A DNA stretch of 54,907 nt from Betaproteobacteria bacterium (GCA_016868295.1 VGHJ01000015.1:1-54907), one strand, 5' to 3'. Counted from the first letter of the stretch, positions 10,350-19,830 are shown. Notes: generated by a model from the letters alone, not told the origin. Made by a program: numbers and translations.

Positions 10350-11669
10350 GTGAACGGCAAGAGGGTGCGCGCGCTCGCCTGCCTGCTCCTTGCGGTGCTT
10401 GGAGGCTTGCCGTGGGCGGCGACGTTGGCGCAGGGCCGTGCGGTCAGAGCGATCGAGGCGGACAGGATCGTCGCGGTAGTCAATGACGAGGCTATCACCC
10501 TCAATGAACTGCGCTCGCAAATGGCGCGCGTTGAGCGCCAGCTGCGCCAGCAGGGGACGCAGATGCCGCCGCGCGACGTGCTTGAAAGGCACATCCTGGA
10601 GCGCATGATCGTCGACCGCGTACAGCTGCAGCTGGCGAGGGAAACCGGGCTGCGCATCGAGGACAGCCAGCTCGACCAGGCCCTGGCGCGCATTGCCGAG
10701 AGCAACCGCATGGACCTGGCCCAGCTGCGGAATTCGCTGGCGCAGGACGGCATCGCCTGGGTGAAGTTCCGCGAGGACATACGCGCGGAAATGACCATCG
10801 TCCGCCTGAGGGAGCGCGAGGTGGACAGCCGGATCGTCGTATCGGACGGCGAGATCGACAATTTCCTCGAATCGGCCGGGGCGATGGGCAACGAGGAGTA
10901 CAGCCTCGCGCACATACTCCTGCGCGTACCCGAACAGGCGAAGCCGGATCAGCTTGCCCGCCTGCAGGCGCGGGCCGAAGACATCGTGGCCCAGCTCAGG
11001 AAAGGCGCGGACTTTGCACGACTGGCGGCGGCCAACTCCGATGCGCCCGACGGCCTGTCGGGCGGACTCATGGGCTGGCGTTCGCGGGAACGCCTGCCGT
11101 CGCTCTTTGCCGAGGAGGTGGTCAAGCTCAAGCCGGGCGAGATATCGAGCGTGCTGAGAAGTCCGGCCGGCTTCCACATCCTCAAGCTGCTCGACCGGCG
11201 CGGCGGCGCGATCAAGGCGCAGCCGGTGGAACAGATCCATGCCCGCCACATCCTGATCAAGACCAGCGAGCTCGTTTCGGAATCCGAGGCGCGCCGCCGC
11301 CTGGTCGCCCTGAAGGAGCGCGTGACCCACGGCGCGGATTTCGCCGAGCTGGCGCGCCTGCACTCGAACGATCTTTCCGCCTCCCGCGGCGGCGACCTCG
11401 GCTGGCTGAACCCGGGAGACACGGTGCCCGAATTCGAGCAGGCCATGAACCGGCTCAAGCCGGGCGAGGTGAGCGAGCCGGTGCAGTCCCCGTTCGGCTG
11501 GCACCTGATCCAGGTACTGGCGAGACGCACGGACGTATCGACGGAGAGGGTGCGGCAGAGTGCGCGGCAGGCCCTGCGCGAGCGCAAGGCCGACGAGGCC
11601 TACCAGGACTGGCTGCGGCAGATGCGCGACCGCGCCTATGTCGAATACAGGCTCGAAGACAACCGCTAG
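10350..11669 (+). CDS. surA: Periplasmic chaperone / peptidyl-prolyl isomerase SurA
   Basis: Periplasmic chaperone that escorts outer-membrane proteins, LptD among them, to the BAM machine. The 439-residue protein starts with a signal peptide (about 1-29, ending in WAATLAQG), followed by the SurA N-terminal domain (DRIVAVVNDEAITLNELRSQM) and two parvulin domains, at about 180-280 (AHILLRVPE to GFHILKLLDRR) and 290-390 (ARHILIKTSE to GWHLIQVLARR). The start is GTG at 10350, preceded by GGGGAG at suitable distance and 21 bases after the lptD stop. Codon usage matches its neighbours. Confidence 0.97.
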   Translation: MNGKRVRALACLLLAVLGGLPWAATLAQGRAVRAIEADRIVAVVNDEAITLNELRSQMARVERQLRQQGTQMPPRDVLERHILERMIVDRVQLQLARETGLRIEDSQLDQALARIAESNRMDLAQLRNSLAQDGIAWVKFREDIRAEMTIVRLREREVDSRIVVSDGEIDNFLESAGAMGNEEYSLAHILLRVPEQAKPDQLARLQARAEDIVAQLRKGADFARLAAANSDAPDGLSGGLMGWRSRERLPSLFAEEVVKLKPGEISSVLRSPAGFHILKLLDRRGGAIKAQPVEQIHARHILIKTSELVSESEARRRLVALKERVTHGADFAELARLHSNDLSASRGGDLGWLNPGDTVPEFEQAMNRLKPGEVSEPVQSPFGWHLIQVLARRTDVSTERVRQSARQALRERKADEAYQDWLRQMRDRAYVEYRLEDNR

Positions 11670-11684
11670 GCCCTGACGACGGGC

Positions 11685-12623
11685 ATGTCGCGCCTTTCTG
11701 TCATTGCCGTCACCAGCGGCGAACCCGCCGGCATCGGTCCGGACATCTGCCTGGCGCTGGCGCGCCGGCGGGGCGCCGCGCGCATCGTCGTCCTCGGCGA
11801 CCGCGAGTTGTTTGCGGCGCGCGCGGGTCTGCTCGGCCTGCCCTGCGACGGGCTCGACATCCTGCATGTCCCGCTGCGAAAGCCGGCCCATCCCGGTCGG
11901 CTCGATCCGGGCAATGCGCCCTATGTGCTGGAGATGCTCGACCGCGCGCTGGCGGGCTGCCGTTCCGGTGAATACGACGCCATGGTCACGGCTCCGGTGC
12001 ACAAGGGCATCATCAACGATGCCGGCATGCCGTTTACCGGGCATACCGAGCATCTTGCCGGGAAGACCGGCACCCCAAGGGTCGTCATGATGCTCGCCGG
12101 CGCCGGGTTGCGCGTGGCGCTGGCGACGACGCACCTGCCGCTGAAGGACGTTCCGGCCGCCATCACGCGACCGGAGCTGGAAGCGACCATCCGCATCCTG
12201 CATGCCGACCTGATTGAGAAGTTCGGCATCGCGCGGCCGCGCATTCTCGTGGCCGGACTCAACCCGCACGCGGGCGAGAGCGGCCATCTGGGTCGCGAGG
12301 AGATCGAGGTCATCTCCCCTGTGCTGGAAAAGCTGCGCGGCGAAGGCATGGATCTCGCCGGGCCGCTGCCCGCCGACACGCTGTTTACACGCGGCGTGCT
12401 GGCCGGTTCCGACGCACAGCTCGCGATGTACCACGATCAGGGCCTGGCGGTTTTGAAATACGCCGCCTTCGAGGAGGGCATCAACATCACGCTGGGCCTG
12501 CCGATCATCCGCACCTCGGTCGACCACGGCACGGCGCTCGACCTGGCCGGCACCGGGCGGGCCGATTCGCGCAGCCTGTTCGCCGCGGTGGACCTTGCCG
12601 CGGAACTGGCTCGGCGCCGATGA
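11685..12623 (+). CDS. pdxA: 4-hydroxythreonine-4-phosphate dehydrogenase
   Basis: NAD-dependent dehydrogenase of pyridoxal-phosphate synthesis, 312 residues. Family signatures are [12 protein letters not shown] near the start, [11 protein letters not shown] and TGHTEHLA (metal-binding histidine), [13 protein letters not shown], and [15 protein letters not shown] near the end. The start at 11685 lies 15 bases after the surA stop. Its stop overlaps the rsmA start (ATGA). The surA-pdxA-rsmA order is the standard one in proteobacteria. Confidence 0.97.
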   Translation: MSRLSVIAVTSGEPAGIGPDICLALARRRGAARIVVLGDRELFAARAGLLGLPCDGLDILHVPLRKPAHPGRLDPGNAPYVLEMLDRALAGCRSGEYDAMVTAPVHKGIINDAGMPFTGHTEHLAGKTGTPRVVMMLAGAGLRVALATTHLPLKDVPAAITRPELEATIRILHADLIEKFGIARPRILVAGLNPHAGESGHLGREEIEVISPVLEKLRGEGMDLAGPLPADTLFTRGVLAGSDAQLAMYHDQGLAVLKYAAFEEGINITLGLPIIRTSVDHGTALDLAGTGRADSRSLFAAVDLAAELARRR

Positions 12624-13393
12624 AACCGCACGTCGCGCGCAAGAGATTCGGCCAGAACTTCCTCGTTTCGCAGGGCGTGGTCGCCAAGATCGTAGAGGCG
12701 ATCCGGCCGCAGGCCGACGATCGCGTCGTCGAGATCGGTCCCGGTCTCGGCGCGCTGACGGAACCCTTGCTCGCCCGCCTGCCGCACCTGCATGTGGTCG
12801 AGATCGACCGCGACCTGATTGCCCGTTTGCGTGCGCGATTCCCGCCCGAACGGCTGGCCATCCACGAAGGCGATGCCCTGCAGTTCGATTTCGCGTCGCT
12901 CGGCCCCGGGCTGCGCGTCGTCGGCAATCTGCCCTACAACATTTCGACGCCTTTGCTGTTCCACCTCGCGGCCCGTGCCGACGGCGTGCGCGACATGCAC
13001 TTCATGCTGCAGCGGGAAGTGGTCGAGCGCATGGTGGCGGCGCCCGGCGGGGCGGAATATGGGCGGCTGTCGGTGATGCTGCAGTACCGCTTCGAGATGG
13101 AGCGGCTGTTCCTCGTGCCGCCGGGCGCCTTCAATCCGGCGCCCAAGGTCGAGTCGGCGGTGGTGCGCATGATGCCGCGGCCGCGCGAGGCGTTGGCCGC
13201 AAACGATGAAGCCCTGCTGGAAGAAGTCGTAAAGTCAGCCTTTGCGCAGCGGCGCAAGATGCTGCGCAATACCCTGCGGGACAGGATGCACGAGGAAGAT
13301 TGGACCGCGCTCGGCATCGATCCGATGCGGCGCGCGGAGGAACTGGCGGTCGGCGACTACGTGCGCATCGCCAACCGCCTGGCTTCGAGGTGA
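12620..13393 (+). CDS. rsmA: 16S rRNA adenine dimethyltransferase A
   Basis: SAM-dependent enzyme (KsgA) that dimethylates two adjacent adenines near the 3' end of 16S rRNA during 30S maturation. Of its 257 residues, motif I is [14 protein letters not shown] and the catalytic motif IV is [16 protein letters not shown] at the N-terminus and [12 protein letters not shown] near the C-terminus are family hallmarks. It overlaps pdxA by four bases. The stop at 13391-13393 is one base from the convergent small gene at 13395, leaving no room for a terminator. Confidence 0.97.
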   Translation: MKPHVARKRFGQNFLVSQGVVAKIVEAIRPQADDRVVEIGPGLGALTEPLLARLPHLHVVEIDRDLIARLRARFPPERLAIHEGDALQFDFASLGPGLRVVGNLPYNISTPLLFHLAARADGVRDMHFMLQREVVERMVAAPGGAEYGRLSVMLQYRFEMERLFLVPPGAFNPAPKVESAVVRMMPRPREALAANDEALLEEVVKSAFAQRRKMLRNTLRDRMHEEDWTALGIDPMRRAEELAVGDYVRIANRLASR

Positions 13394-13394
13394 A

Positions 13395-13583
13395 TTACTT
13401 CTTGGTCGAACAGGTGCTGATGCCGAAGGGCAGGTAGGCCGGGCACCAGCCCAGCGACCCGGTGGCGATCGGCACGATGCCGATCCAGGCCCAGACCGGG
13501 CCGCCCATCACGGCCCAGGCGACCAGCGCCAGGCCGACCACGATGCGGAGAATGCGGTCGATGCCGCCGACGTTGCTTTTCAT
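13395..13583 (-). CDS. Small DUF2892 (YgaP-type) inner-membrane protein
   Basis: A 62-residue protein with two hydrophobic segments (about 10-28 and 32-50) around GGPVWAW, typical of DUF2892 proteins, some of which are the membrane part of YgaP-like rhodanese proteins. Two cysteines occur near the end (GWCPAYLPFG and ISTCSTKK). Function is unknown; sulfur or redox roles are only suggested by relatives. A strong AGGAGG ribosome site precedes the ATG. Upstream is a Crp/Fnr-type palindrome at ideal class II spacing from a -10, so the adjacent regulator probably activates this gene. Confidence 0.85.
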   Translation of the reverse strand: MKSNVGGIDRILRIVVGLALVAWAVMGGPVWAWIGIVPIATGSLGWCPAYLPFGISTCSTKK

Positions 13584-13618
13584 TGCTGCCTCCTGTTAAG
13601 GGTTGGGATAGCGGCGCC

Positions 13619-13662
13619 ATTAGACCCCGCGCGGGGCATGGGTGTCTGTAACCTACGTTACA
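13619..13662 (-). promoter_or_regulatory. Crp/Fnr-type operator and -10 upstream of the DUF2892 gene
   Basis: TGTAAC-N4-GTTACA at 13647-13662 is a perfect palindrome of the TGT-N10-ACA class. On the minus strand a -10-like TCTAAT (13619-13624) follows 22 bases later, placing the palindrome centre near -42 from the predicted start point, the class II activator position. The palindrome overlaps the stop codon of the regulator gene. Confidence 0.65.
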
Positions 13663-14317
13663 CAGCCTCGGCCATCCGCCGCAGCCCGGCGGCATCCCTG
13701 ATTTCGATTTGCTCCCGTCCGAGTCCGACCAGGCCCTGCTCGGAGAATCCCTTGAGCAGGCGGCTGACCATTTCGCGCACGCTGCCCAGTTCGTCGGCCA
13801 GCTGCTGGTGCGTGGCGTGCACGATCCGCCCCCGGCCCAGCAGCAGTGCGGCGAGACGCTGGTCCAGCTTGCGGAAGGCGACCTCCTCGACGAGACGCAT
13901 CAGGTCGGCCATGCGCTCCGCGAACAGGTGGAAGATGAAATTGCGGAACGGCGTCTGCGCCAGCAGCTCGGTAAACAACCCCTGCGGCAGCAGGACCAGC
14001 ACGGTCTCGCTCTCCGTCGTGCCGCGCGCGTTGTAGGGTGCGTTGCCGAGCAGGCAGCTCGAGGTGATGATGCAGGTCTCGCCCGGCGTGACACGATACA
14101 GCGGCAACTCGCGTCCGTTGGCGGCCACTTTCGCCACGCGGATGGCGCCGGAAAGGACGAAAGGGAAGCCCTGGCAGGGCTGGCGCTCGTCGAACAGCGT
14201 GGCGCCAGCCGGCACGGTGATGGCCTGGGCGGACGCGGCGACGCCCTCGCGCAGTTGCGCCGGCAGTTCCGTCAGAACCGGATACAGCGCTTCGAGACGG
14301 GGCGGGTCGATGCTCAT
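13658..14317 (-). CDS. Crp/Fnr-family transcriptional regulator
   Basis: A 219-residue regulator with an N-terminal cyclic-nucleotide-binding-fold domain (about 30-130) and a C-terminal winged helix (about 150-210, with [22 protein letters not shown] as recognition region). There is no FNR-type N-terminal cysteine cluster. Cysteines sit in RQPCQGF and [14 protein letters not shown], so oxygen sensing by an Fe-S cluster of the FNR kind is unlikely; heme, thiol or NO sensing are open. It overlaps the xthA stop (ATGA at 14314-14317). The palindrome at its 3' end and the next gene suggest a local target. Confidence 0.9.
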   Translation of the reverse strand: MSIDPPRLEALYPVLTELPAQLREGVAASAQAITVPAGATLFDERQPCQGFPFVLSGAIRVAKVAANGRELPLYRVTPGETCIITSSCLLGNAPYNARGTTESETVLVLLPQGLFTELLAQTPFRNFIFHLFAERMADLMRLVEEVAFRKLDQRLAALLLGRGRIVHATHQQLADELGSVREMVSRLLKGFSEQGLVGLGREQIEIRDAAGLRRMAEAV

Positions 14318-15078
14318 TTCAGTTCGGCGATGACCGGGGCGTGGTCGGAAGGCCGCTCAGCCTTGCGCGGCGCCTTGTCCACGCCGCAGCCCGTGCAGGC
14401 ATCGGCCAGTGGCGCGGAGAGCAGGATATGGTCGATGCGCAGTCCCATGTTGCGGCGGAAGGCCATCATGCGGTAGTCCCACCAGGTATAGACCTTGTCC
14501 GGCTGCTCGAAGAGGCGGAAGGCGTCTTTCAGGCCGAGACCGAGCAGTGCGCGGAAGGCCGCGCGTTCCGGCTCGGAGAACAGCACCCGGCCTTCCCAGG
14601 CCTTCGGATCGTGCACGTCGCGTTCCTCCGGTGCGATGTTGTAGTCGCCAAGCAGTGCCAGGCGCGGCTGGCGGGCCAGTTCCTCGCGCAGCCAAGCCGT
14701 CAGCGCGGCGATCCATTTCAGCTTGTATTCGAACTTGTCCGAGCCGACGCTCTGGCCGTTGGGGAAATAGCCGCAGACGACGCGCGTGCCGTCGATGGTG
14801 GCGGCGATGAGCCGTTGCTGGACGTCATTGAACCCCGGGATGCCCGAGACCACGTCCTGCGGCTGGCTGCGCGTCAGGATGGCGACGCCGTTATAGGTTT
14901 TCTGGCCGGCGAAGACGGCCTGGTAGCCCGCCGCCTCGAGCTCCATGCGCGGAAAAGCCTTGTCCTCGAGCTTGGTTTCCTGCAGACAGACGACGTCCGG
15001 GCCCTGCGCGGCCAGCCATTCCAGCAACTGCGGCAGGCGGACCTTGAGCGAGTTGACGTTCCAGGTGGCGAGTTTCAT
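14314..15078 (-). CDS. xthA: Exodeoxyribonuclease III (AP endonuclease)
   Basis: Mg-dependent AP endonuclease and 3' exonuclease of base-excision repair, 254 residues. Active-site motifs are complete: LQETKLED (metal-binding Glu), [10 protein letters not shown] (Asp, Asn), the RIDHILLS segment and SDHAPV (Asp-His pair). It begins [19 protein letters not shown], as expected. It is coupled to genes on both sides by ATGA overlaps, linking a DUF4124/glutaredoxin protein upstream and a Crp/Fnr regulator downstream. Confidence 0.96.
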   Translation of the reverse strand: MKLATWNVNSLKVRLPQLLEWLAAQGPDVVCLQETKLEDKAFPRMELEAAGYQAVFAGQKTYNGVAILTRSQPQDVVSGIPGFNDVQQRLIAATIDGTRVVCGYFPNGQSVGSDKFEYKLKWIAALTAWLREELARQPRLALLGDYNIAPEERDVHDPKAWEGRVLFSEPERAAFRALLGLGLKDAFRLFEQPDKVYTWWDYRMMAFRRNMGLRIDHILLSAPLADACTGCGVDKAPRKAERPSDHAPVIAELK

Positions 15079-15596
15079 CTGCCCGCTGCAGGTCCCGCAG
15101 CCGGACTGCCGGCCTCGCTCGCTCCGACGCTGCGCGGATAGCCTGCGGCGTCGAGCATGCCCTGCCAGCTGTCATCCTCGAAACCGATCTGCTTGGACTT
15201 GCCGACGATCAGCGCGGGGAAGAGCAACTTGTCCGTGCCCAAGGCCTTCTTGAAGGCCTCGCCGTCGTTGGTGGTCATCACCCGGGTTTCGTTGAAGGGA
15301 ACGCCGCGGCGGGACAACAGGTTGCGCGCCGAGGCGCACTCCTGTCCGCATTCGGGCGTGGTATACAGCATTACCGGGAAGTTCTTCGCGGCTTCCTGAG
15401 CTTCGTACGAAAGGCCGCTGGTTTCGATGGTCGAGGCGCCCAGGCGGGGCTGTTCGACTTTCCTGATCTCCTTCGGCGGCGGCTGGTCCGAATAGTGCAC
15501 CTTGCCGTTCTTGTCCACCCATTTGTACAGGGGCTGGGCGCCGGCGACGAAAGAAAGAGTCGCTAGCGAGAGGAGGCAAAGTCCAACGATCCGCAT
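15075..15596 (-). CDS. Exported DUF4124-glutaredoxin-like fusion protein
   Basis: A 173-residue protein with a signal peptide (about 1-20, ending SFVAGA), a DUF4124 segment ([19 protein letters not shown], about 23-41) and a glutaredoxin-like domain (about 74-155). The redox site is CGQEC at residues 83-87, a CX3C spacing instead of the usual CX2C; the cis-proline loop FPALIV is present. It is probably periplasmic or inner-membrane facing and may act as a thiol oxidoreductase, but the substrate is unknown. Its stop overlaps the xthA start. Confidence 0.82.
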   Translation of the reverse strand: MRIVGLCLLSLATLSFVAGAQPLYKWVDKNGKVHYSDQPPPKEIRKVEQPRLGASTIETSGLSYEAQEAAKNFPVMLYTTPECGQECASARNLLSRRGVPFNETRVMTTNDGEAFKKALGTDKLLFPALIVGKSKQIGFEDDSWQGMLDAAGYPRSVGASEAGSPAAGPAAGR

Positions 15597-15617
15597 GGCG
15601 TGTCTCCGGAGACCTAC

Positions 15618-17672
15618 CTACGCCAGAATCATACCACTGTGCCGCAGCAGGGCATCGACGCTGGGCGAGCGGCCGCGGAAGGCCCTGAAGGATTCCAGCG
15701 CCGGCCGGCTGCCGCCGACGGAGAGGATCTCGTCGCGGAAGCGCGCGCCCGTGGCCGGGTTGAGCACGCTGCCGCCGACGCGCTCCTCCTCGAAGGCGGC
15801 GAAGGCGTCGGCGGAGAGCACCTCGGCCCACTTGTAGCTGTAGTAGCCCGCGGCGTAGCCGCCGGCGAAGATGTGCGAGAAGCTGTTGGGGAAGCGGTGC
15901 CAGGGCGGCGGGAAGACCACCGCGACCTCCTGCCGCACCTCCTCGATCAGGTCGAGCACGCCTTTCTGTCCGGCCGGCTCGAAGTCGCTGTGCAGCAGCA
16001 GATCGAACAGGCTGAACTCGAGCTGGCGCACGATCTGCATGCCGCTCTGGAAATTCTTCGCCGCGGTCATCCGGTCGAACAGCGCGCGCGGCAGCGGCGC
16101 GCCCGTGTCGGCATGCGCCGTCATGCCCGAGAGCACTTCCCACTCCCAGCAGAAGTTCTCCATGAACTGGCTCGGCAGTTCGACGGCGTCCCACTCGACG
16201 CCGTTGATGCCGGAGACGCCGAGCTCCTCGACGCGGGTGAGCAGGTGGTGCAGGCCGTGGCCGGTCTCGTGGAAGAGGGTGATGACTTCGTCGTGGGTAA
16301 ACAGCGCCGGCTTGTTGCCCACCGGGCGCGAGAAGTTGCAGTTGAGGTAGGCCACCGGCGTCTGGATGCCCTTTGCGGTGCGCCGCCGCGTCACGGCGTC
16401 GTCCATCCAGGCGCCGCCGCGCTTGGTCTCGCGCGCGTAGAGGTCGAGGTAGAACTGGCCGACCAGCGTCCCCGCCGCGTCCTCGATGCGGAAGAAGCGC
16501 ACGTCCTCGTGCCAGACGGGCGCGGCGTCGGGCTTGATGCGCACGGCGAACAGCGTCTCGATGACGCGGAACAGTCCCTCCAGCACTTTGGGCTCGGGGA
16601 AGTAGCGGCGCACCTCCTCGTCGGAGAAGCCGTGGCGTTCCTGCTTGAGCTTCTCCGAGGCCCAGCCGATGTCCCACGGCTCCACAAAAGTCAGTCCCTG
16701 CGACACGGCGAACGCGCGCAGCTCGGCCATGTCGCGTTTGGCGAAAGGCTTCGATTTCACCGCCAGCTCGCGCAGGAAGGCCAGCACGTCGGCGGGCGAC
16801 TCGGCCATCTTCGGCACCAGCGAAACCTCGGCGAAATTGCCGTAGCCGAGGTGGCCGGCCTCCTCGGCGCGCAGCTCGAGGATGCGGCGGATGAGCGGCA
16901 TGTTGTCCCATTCCGGCTTGCCGTGAAGCTCGTGGAACTCGGCGGCGCGCGTGGCGTAGGCGCGGTACATCGTTTCGCGCAGGCGGCGCGACTCGGCGTA
17001 CTGCATCACCGGCAGGTAGGAGGGCATGTGCAGGGTGAACTTCCAGCCTTCCTTTCCATCCTTCTCCGCCGCGGCGCGTGCCGCTTCGACGACGTCGGGC
17101 GGAATGCCGGCCAGTTCGGCCGCGTCGGTGACGAGCTCGGCGAAGGCGTTGGTGGCGTCGAGCAGGTTCTCCGAGAACTTCGCCTGCAGCGTGGCGAGCT
17201 CCTCCTGGATGGCCTGGAAGCGCGGCTTGACGTCCTCCGGCAGCTCGGCGCCGGAGAGGCGGAAGTCGCGGATCTCGTGCTCGACAATGCGCTTCTGAGC
17301 GTCATTCAGTCTCGTGAAATCCGGGCTGGCATGCAACGCCTTGAACTGGGCGAAGAGATGCTGGTTTTGCCCCAGCTCGGCGAAGAAGCGCGTCACCTCC
17401 GGCAGGTTGGCGTTGTAGGCTTCGCGCCACTCCGGCACGTCCATCACCGCATGCAGGTGGCCGACGATGCCCCAGGCGCGGGACAGGCGCTCGTTGGCGT
17501 CGAAGAAGGGGGCGGCGAAGTCCGCCCAGGTGGCCGGCGCCGTCTCCAGGCGCGCCAGCAGGGCGCGGTTCTCGGTGAGCAGCTCAGTGATCGCGGGGGT
17601 GACATGGTCGGGCCGCACCGCGTCGAAGCGCGGCAGGCCGGAGAAGTCGAGCAATGGGTTGGTTGTCATCAT
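15618..17672 (-). CDS. prlC: Oligopeptidase A (M3 metallopeptidase)
   Basis: Zinc oligopeptidase of 684 residues that degrades short cytosolic peptides, including cleaved signal peptides. The zinc motif HETGH is at about residues 467-471 within ITLFHETGHGLHHLL, and the third ligand glutamate lies in GVEWDAVELPSQFMENF. Length fits PrlC. The start is either of two adjacent ATG codons at 17672 and 17669. The gene is followed on the same strand by the DUF4124 gene and preceded by purC. One copy of the 24-bp motif lies inside it, encoding QGLTFVEP. Confidence 0.96.
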   Translation of the reverse strand: MMTTNPLLDFSGLPRFDAVRPDHVTPAITELLTENRALLARLETAPATWADFAAPFFDANERLSRAWGIVGHLHAVMDVPEWREAYNANLPEVTRFFAELGQNQHLFAQFKALHASPDFTRLNDAQKRIVEHEIRDFRLSGAELPEDVKPRFQAIQEELATLQAKFSENLLDATNAFAELVTDAAELAGIPPDVVEAARAAAEKDGKEGWKFTLHMPSYLPVMQYAESRRLRETMYRAYATRAAEFHELHGKPEWDNMPLIRRILELRAEEAGHLGYGNFAEVSLVPKMAESPADVLAFLRELAVKSKPFAKRDMAELRAFAVSQGLTFVEPWDIGWASEKLKQERHGFSDEEVRRYFPEPKVLEGLFRVIETLFAVRIKPDAAPVWHEDVRFFRIEDAAGTLVGQFYLDLYARETKRGGAWMDDAVTRRRTAKGIQTPVAYLNCNFSRPVGNKPALFTHDEVITLFHETGHGLHHLLTRVEELGVSGINGVEWDAVELPSQFMENFCWEWEVLSGMTAHADTGAPLPRALFDRMTAAKNFQSGMQIVRQLEFSLFDLLLHSDFEPAGQKGVLDLIEEVRQEVAVVFPPPWHRFPNSFSHIFAGGYAAGYYSYKWAEVLSADAFAAFEEERVGGSVLNPATGARFRDEILSVGGSRPALESFRAFRGRSPSVDALLRHSGMILA
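16686..16709 (+). repeat. 24-bp bipartite motif, copy 2 (inside prlC)
   Basis: AAAAGTCAGTC (16686-16696), eight bases CCTGCGAC, then ACGGC (16705-16709). It lies antisense to prlC. This is one of the closest matches to the consensus. Confidence 0.8.
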
Positions 17673-17734
17673 GGGTAATCCAGAAATGCGAAGGGCGCAT
17701 GCCGCGCCCTTCTTTCTTTGGGGTTGCGGGGCGC

Positions 17735-18631
17735 TCAGTCAAGCTTCCTGCCGGTCAGCCGCTCGTAGGCCTCGCGGTACTTGGCCGTCGTCTTGGCAAT
17801 GATCTCGGGCGGCAGCTTGGGTCCCGGCGCCTGCTTGTTCCAGTCGAGGGTCTCCAGGTAGTCGCGCACGATCTGCTTGTCGAAGCTGGGCGGGCTGATG
17901 CCTTCCCGGTACTCGTCGGCCGGCCAAAAGCGCGAGGAATCCGGCGTCAGCGCCTCGTCGATGAGGTGCAGGCGGCCGGCGGCATCCAGGCCGAACTCGA
18001 ACTTGGTGTCGGCGATGATGATGCCGCGCGAAGCCGCGTAGTCGGAGGCCTCGCCGTAGAAGCGCAGGGTGACGTCGCGCACCTGCTCGGCGAGCGCCTT
18101 GCCGAGGATCTTCTCGACGGTGGCGAAATCGATGTTCTCGTCGTGAGCACCCTGCTCGGCCTTGGTCGACGGCGTGAATAGCGGCTGCGGCAGCCTCGCA
18201 GCCATCTTCAGCCCGGCCGGCAGCGGGATGCCGCAGACGGCGCCGGTCTTCTGGTAGTCCTTCCAGCCGCTGCCGATGATGTAGCCGCGCACCACCGCCT
18301 CGACCGGCAGGGGCTTCAGGCGCTTCACCACCACCGAGCGGCCGCGCACCTGGGCGCGCTCCTCCTCGCCCTTGACCACCGCCTCGGGGTCGATGCCGGT
18401 GAGGTGGTTGGGCACGATGTGGGCGAGGCGCTCGAACCAGAAGCTCGACACCGCCGTCAGCACGCGCCCCTTGTCCGGGATCGGGTCGGGCAGGATGACG
18501 TCGAAGGCCGACAGGCGGTCGCTGGTGACGATCAGCATCTGCTGGTCGCCGACGGCGTAAATGTCGCGCACCTTGCCGCGGGCGATCAGGGGCAGGCTGG
18601 CGATGCGGGATTCGTAGACGGTCTGGCTCAT
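17735..18631 (-). CDS. purC: SAICAR synthase
   Basis: ATP-dependent ligase joining aspartate to CAIR in purine synthesis, 298 residues. The signature [14 protein letters not shown] is at the N-terminus, with [21 protein letters not shown] and [10 protein letters not shown] further on. Starts at 18631, 28 bases downstream of the cbbY stop, at the end of the long minus-strand run that begins with the Calvin genes; it may be co-transcribed with them or have its own promoter, which I could not identify. Confidence 0.96.
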   Translation of the reverse strand: MSQTVYESRIASLPLIARGKVRDIYAVGDQQMLIVTSDRLSAFDVILPDPIPDKGRVLTAVSSFWFERLAHIVPNHLTGIDPEAVVKGEEERAQVRGRSVVVKRLKPLPVEAVVRGYIIGSGWKDYQKTGAVCGIPLPAGLKMAARLPQPLFTPSTKAEQGAHDENIDFATVEKILGKALAEQVRDVTLRFYGEASDYAASRGIIIADTKFEFGLDAAGRLHLIDEALTPDSSRFWPADEYREGISPPSFDKQIVRDYLETLDWNKQAPGPKLPPEIIAKTTAKYREAYERLTGRKLD

Positions 18632-18659
18632 GGCGGTTGGCGGTCAAGAAAGGACGAGA

Positions 18660-19379
18660 TTATACGGACACTGCGGCCCCGGACAACCATGCCTGGAGGT
18701 CGGGTAAGGCCACCGCTTCCAGACTGTCCAGAACAGCCGCGGCGCCGCCGAAATCCTGCCCGCGCGTGTAGTCGCAGGGCGTGACGACGGTGGCCAGCCG
18801 CGCCCCCAAAGAGGCCTTCAAGCCGTTCTCCGAGTCCTCGAAGGCCAGGCAGTCCGCAGCCGGCAGTCCCAGGCGATCGAGCACCCAAAGGTAGATGTCC
18901 GGCGCCGGCTTCTTCGCCGGCACCACGTCGCCGGCGCCGATGACCTCGAACCAGCTCATCGCCTCCGATCCGAGGGCCGGCACCAGCAGGGCGGAGACAT
19001 TCTCCGGCGTGGTGGTGGTGGCGACAGCCAGGCGCAGGCTTGTCGCGCGTGCTTCCCGCAGCAGGCGCGCGACGCCCGGGCGCAGGGGAATGGCGCCGGA
19101 GGCCGCCAGCTGCGTGTAATGCCGCGTCTTCGCCTTGTGCAGGGCGGCGACGCGTTCGGCGTAGTCCGGCAACTGCGCGAATTCCGGCCGCTGGCGGCTG
19201 ACGAAATGGGCGATGCGCTCCTTGCCGCCGGTGACGGCGAGCAGCTCGCCATAGAGCGCCTCGTCCCAGTGCCAATCCAGGCCGGCCTCGCGGAAGGCGG
19301 CGTTGAAGGCCGGCCGGTGGCCGTCGCGCTCGGTGTCGGCCAGGGTTCCGTCGACGTCGAAGATGAGGGCCTGCAGCAC
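18660..19379 (-). CDS. cbbY: CbbY-type HAD phosphatase (xylulose-1,5-bisphosphate phosphatase)
   Basis: HAD-superfamily phosphatase of 239 residues. The nucleophile motif DVDGTLADTERDGHR (residues 8-22) is closely CbbY-like, followed by ATTTTPENV (motif II), KKPAPDIYLW (motif III) and AFEDSENGL (motif IV). CbbY of known function removes xylulose-1,5-bisphosphate, a misfire product that inhibits RuBisCO. The start is GTG at 19379, only four bases downstream of the psiE stop, so it is in the Calvin operon. Phosphoglycolate phosphatase is a less likely alternative given the DGHR sequence and the context. Confidence 0.88.
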   Translation of the reverse strand: MLQALIFDVDGTLADTERDGHRPAFNAAFREAGLDWHWDEALYGELLAVTGGKERIAHFVSRQRPEFAQLPDYAERVAALHKAKTRHYTQLAASGAIPLRPGVARLLREARATSLRLAVATTTTPENVSALLVPALGSEAMSWFEVIGAGDVVPAKKPAPDIYLWVLDRLGLPAADCLAFEDSENGLKASLGARLATVVTPCDYTRGQDFGGAAAVLDSLEAVALPDLQAWLSGAAVSV

Positions 19380-19383
19380 GACA

Positions 19384-19830
19384 TTATTCCCTTACGTAAG
19401 GCCTTTCCGTCTTGCGTTCCTCATCCTCGCGGTAGGGAAACTTGACGTGGCCGAAGCGGATCGCCAGCACGGCCAGGGTAAGCAGCAGGATGGCGCCCGC
19501 CGTTGCCATCACGCGCAGCTCGGTGAGTTCCTTGATGTCGAGGATCAGGTAGCGCGCCAGCGCCACCATGGCGATGTAGAGCGGATAGCGCACCGGAATG
19601 TGGCCGGAGCGGAAGTACTGGCCGATCATCGCCAGCACCTCGAGGTAGAGGAACATCAGCAGCAGGTCGGCCAGGGTGACCTTGCCGGCATGGATCATCA
19701 CCATCGCTTCCTGCCAGATCGCCACCGTCGTGGCAAAGGCGATGATCAGCAGCCCGGCGAGTTCGACGATGTCGAGGCCGCCGCTGAAGAACTTGCGGAT
19801 GCGGTCGAGGGTGTGCGAGCGAATGTCCAT
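19384..19830 (-). CDS. psiE: PsiE-family phosphate-starvation-inducible membrane protein
   Basis: A 148-residue membrane protein with about four hydrophobic segments (roughly 20-42, 52-72, 82-100, 108-128) and a charged C-terminus ending in FPYREDEERKTE. The segment LLLMFLYLEVLAMIGQYF followed by HIPVRYPLYIAMVALARYLI is characteristic of the PsiE family. Its biochemical role is unknown. It lies between fba and cbbY in the Calvin operon, an uncommon place. An AGG-rich ribosome site precedes the ATG, and a strong hairpin separates it from fba. Confidence 0.85.
   Translation of the reverse strand: MDIRSHTLDRIRKFFSGGLDIVELAGLLIIAFATTVAIWQEAMVMIHAGKVTLADLLLMFLYLEVLAMIGQYFRSGHIPVRYPLYIAMVALARYLILDIKELTELRVMATAGAILLLTLAVLAIRFGHVKFPYREDEERKTERPYVRE

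Noticed and set aside
9339-12527. Minus-strand frame of 1062 codons opposite lptD-surA-pdxA
   Set aside because: It is antisense to three well-supported genes and crosses their borders, with no recognisable domain; a GC-rich artefact.
13236-13259. AAAGTCAGCCTTTGCGCAGCGGCG as an eleventh copy of the 24-bp motif
   Set aside because: Both halves have mismatches, and it encodes the conserved FAQRRK motif of RsmA, which explains the similarity.
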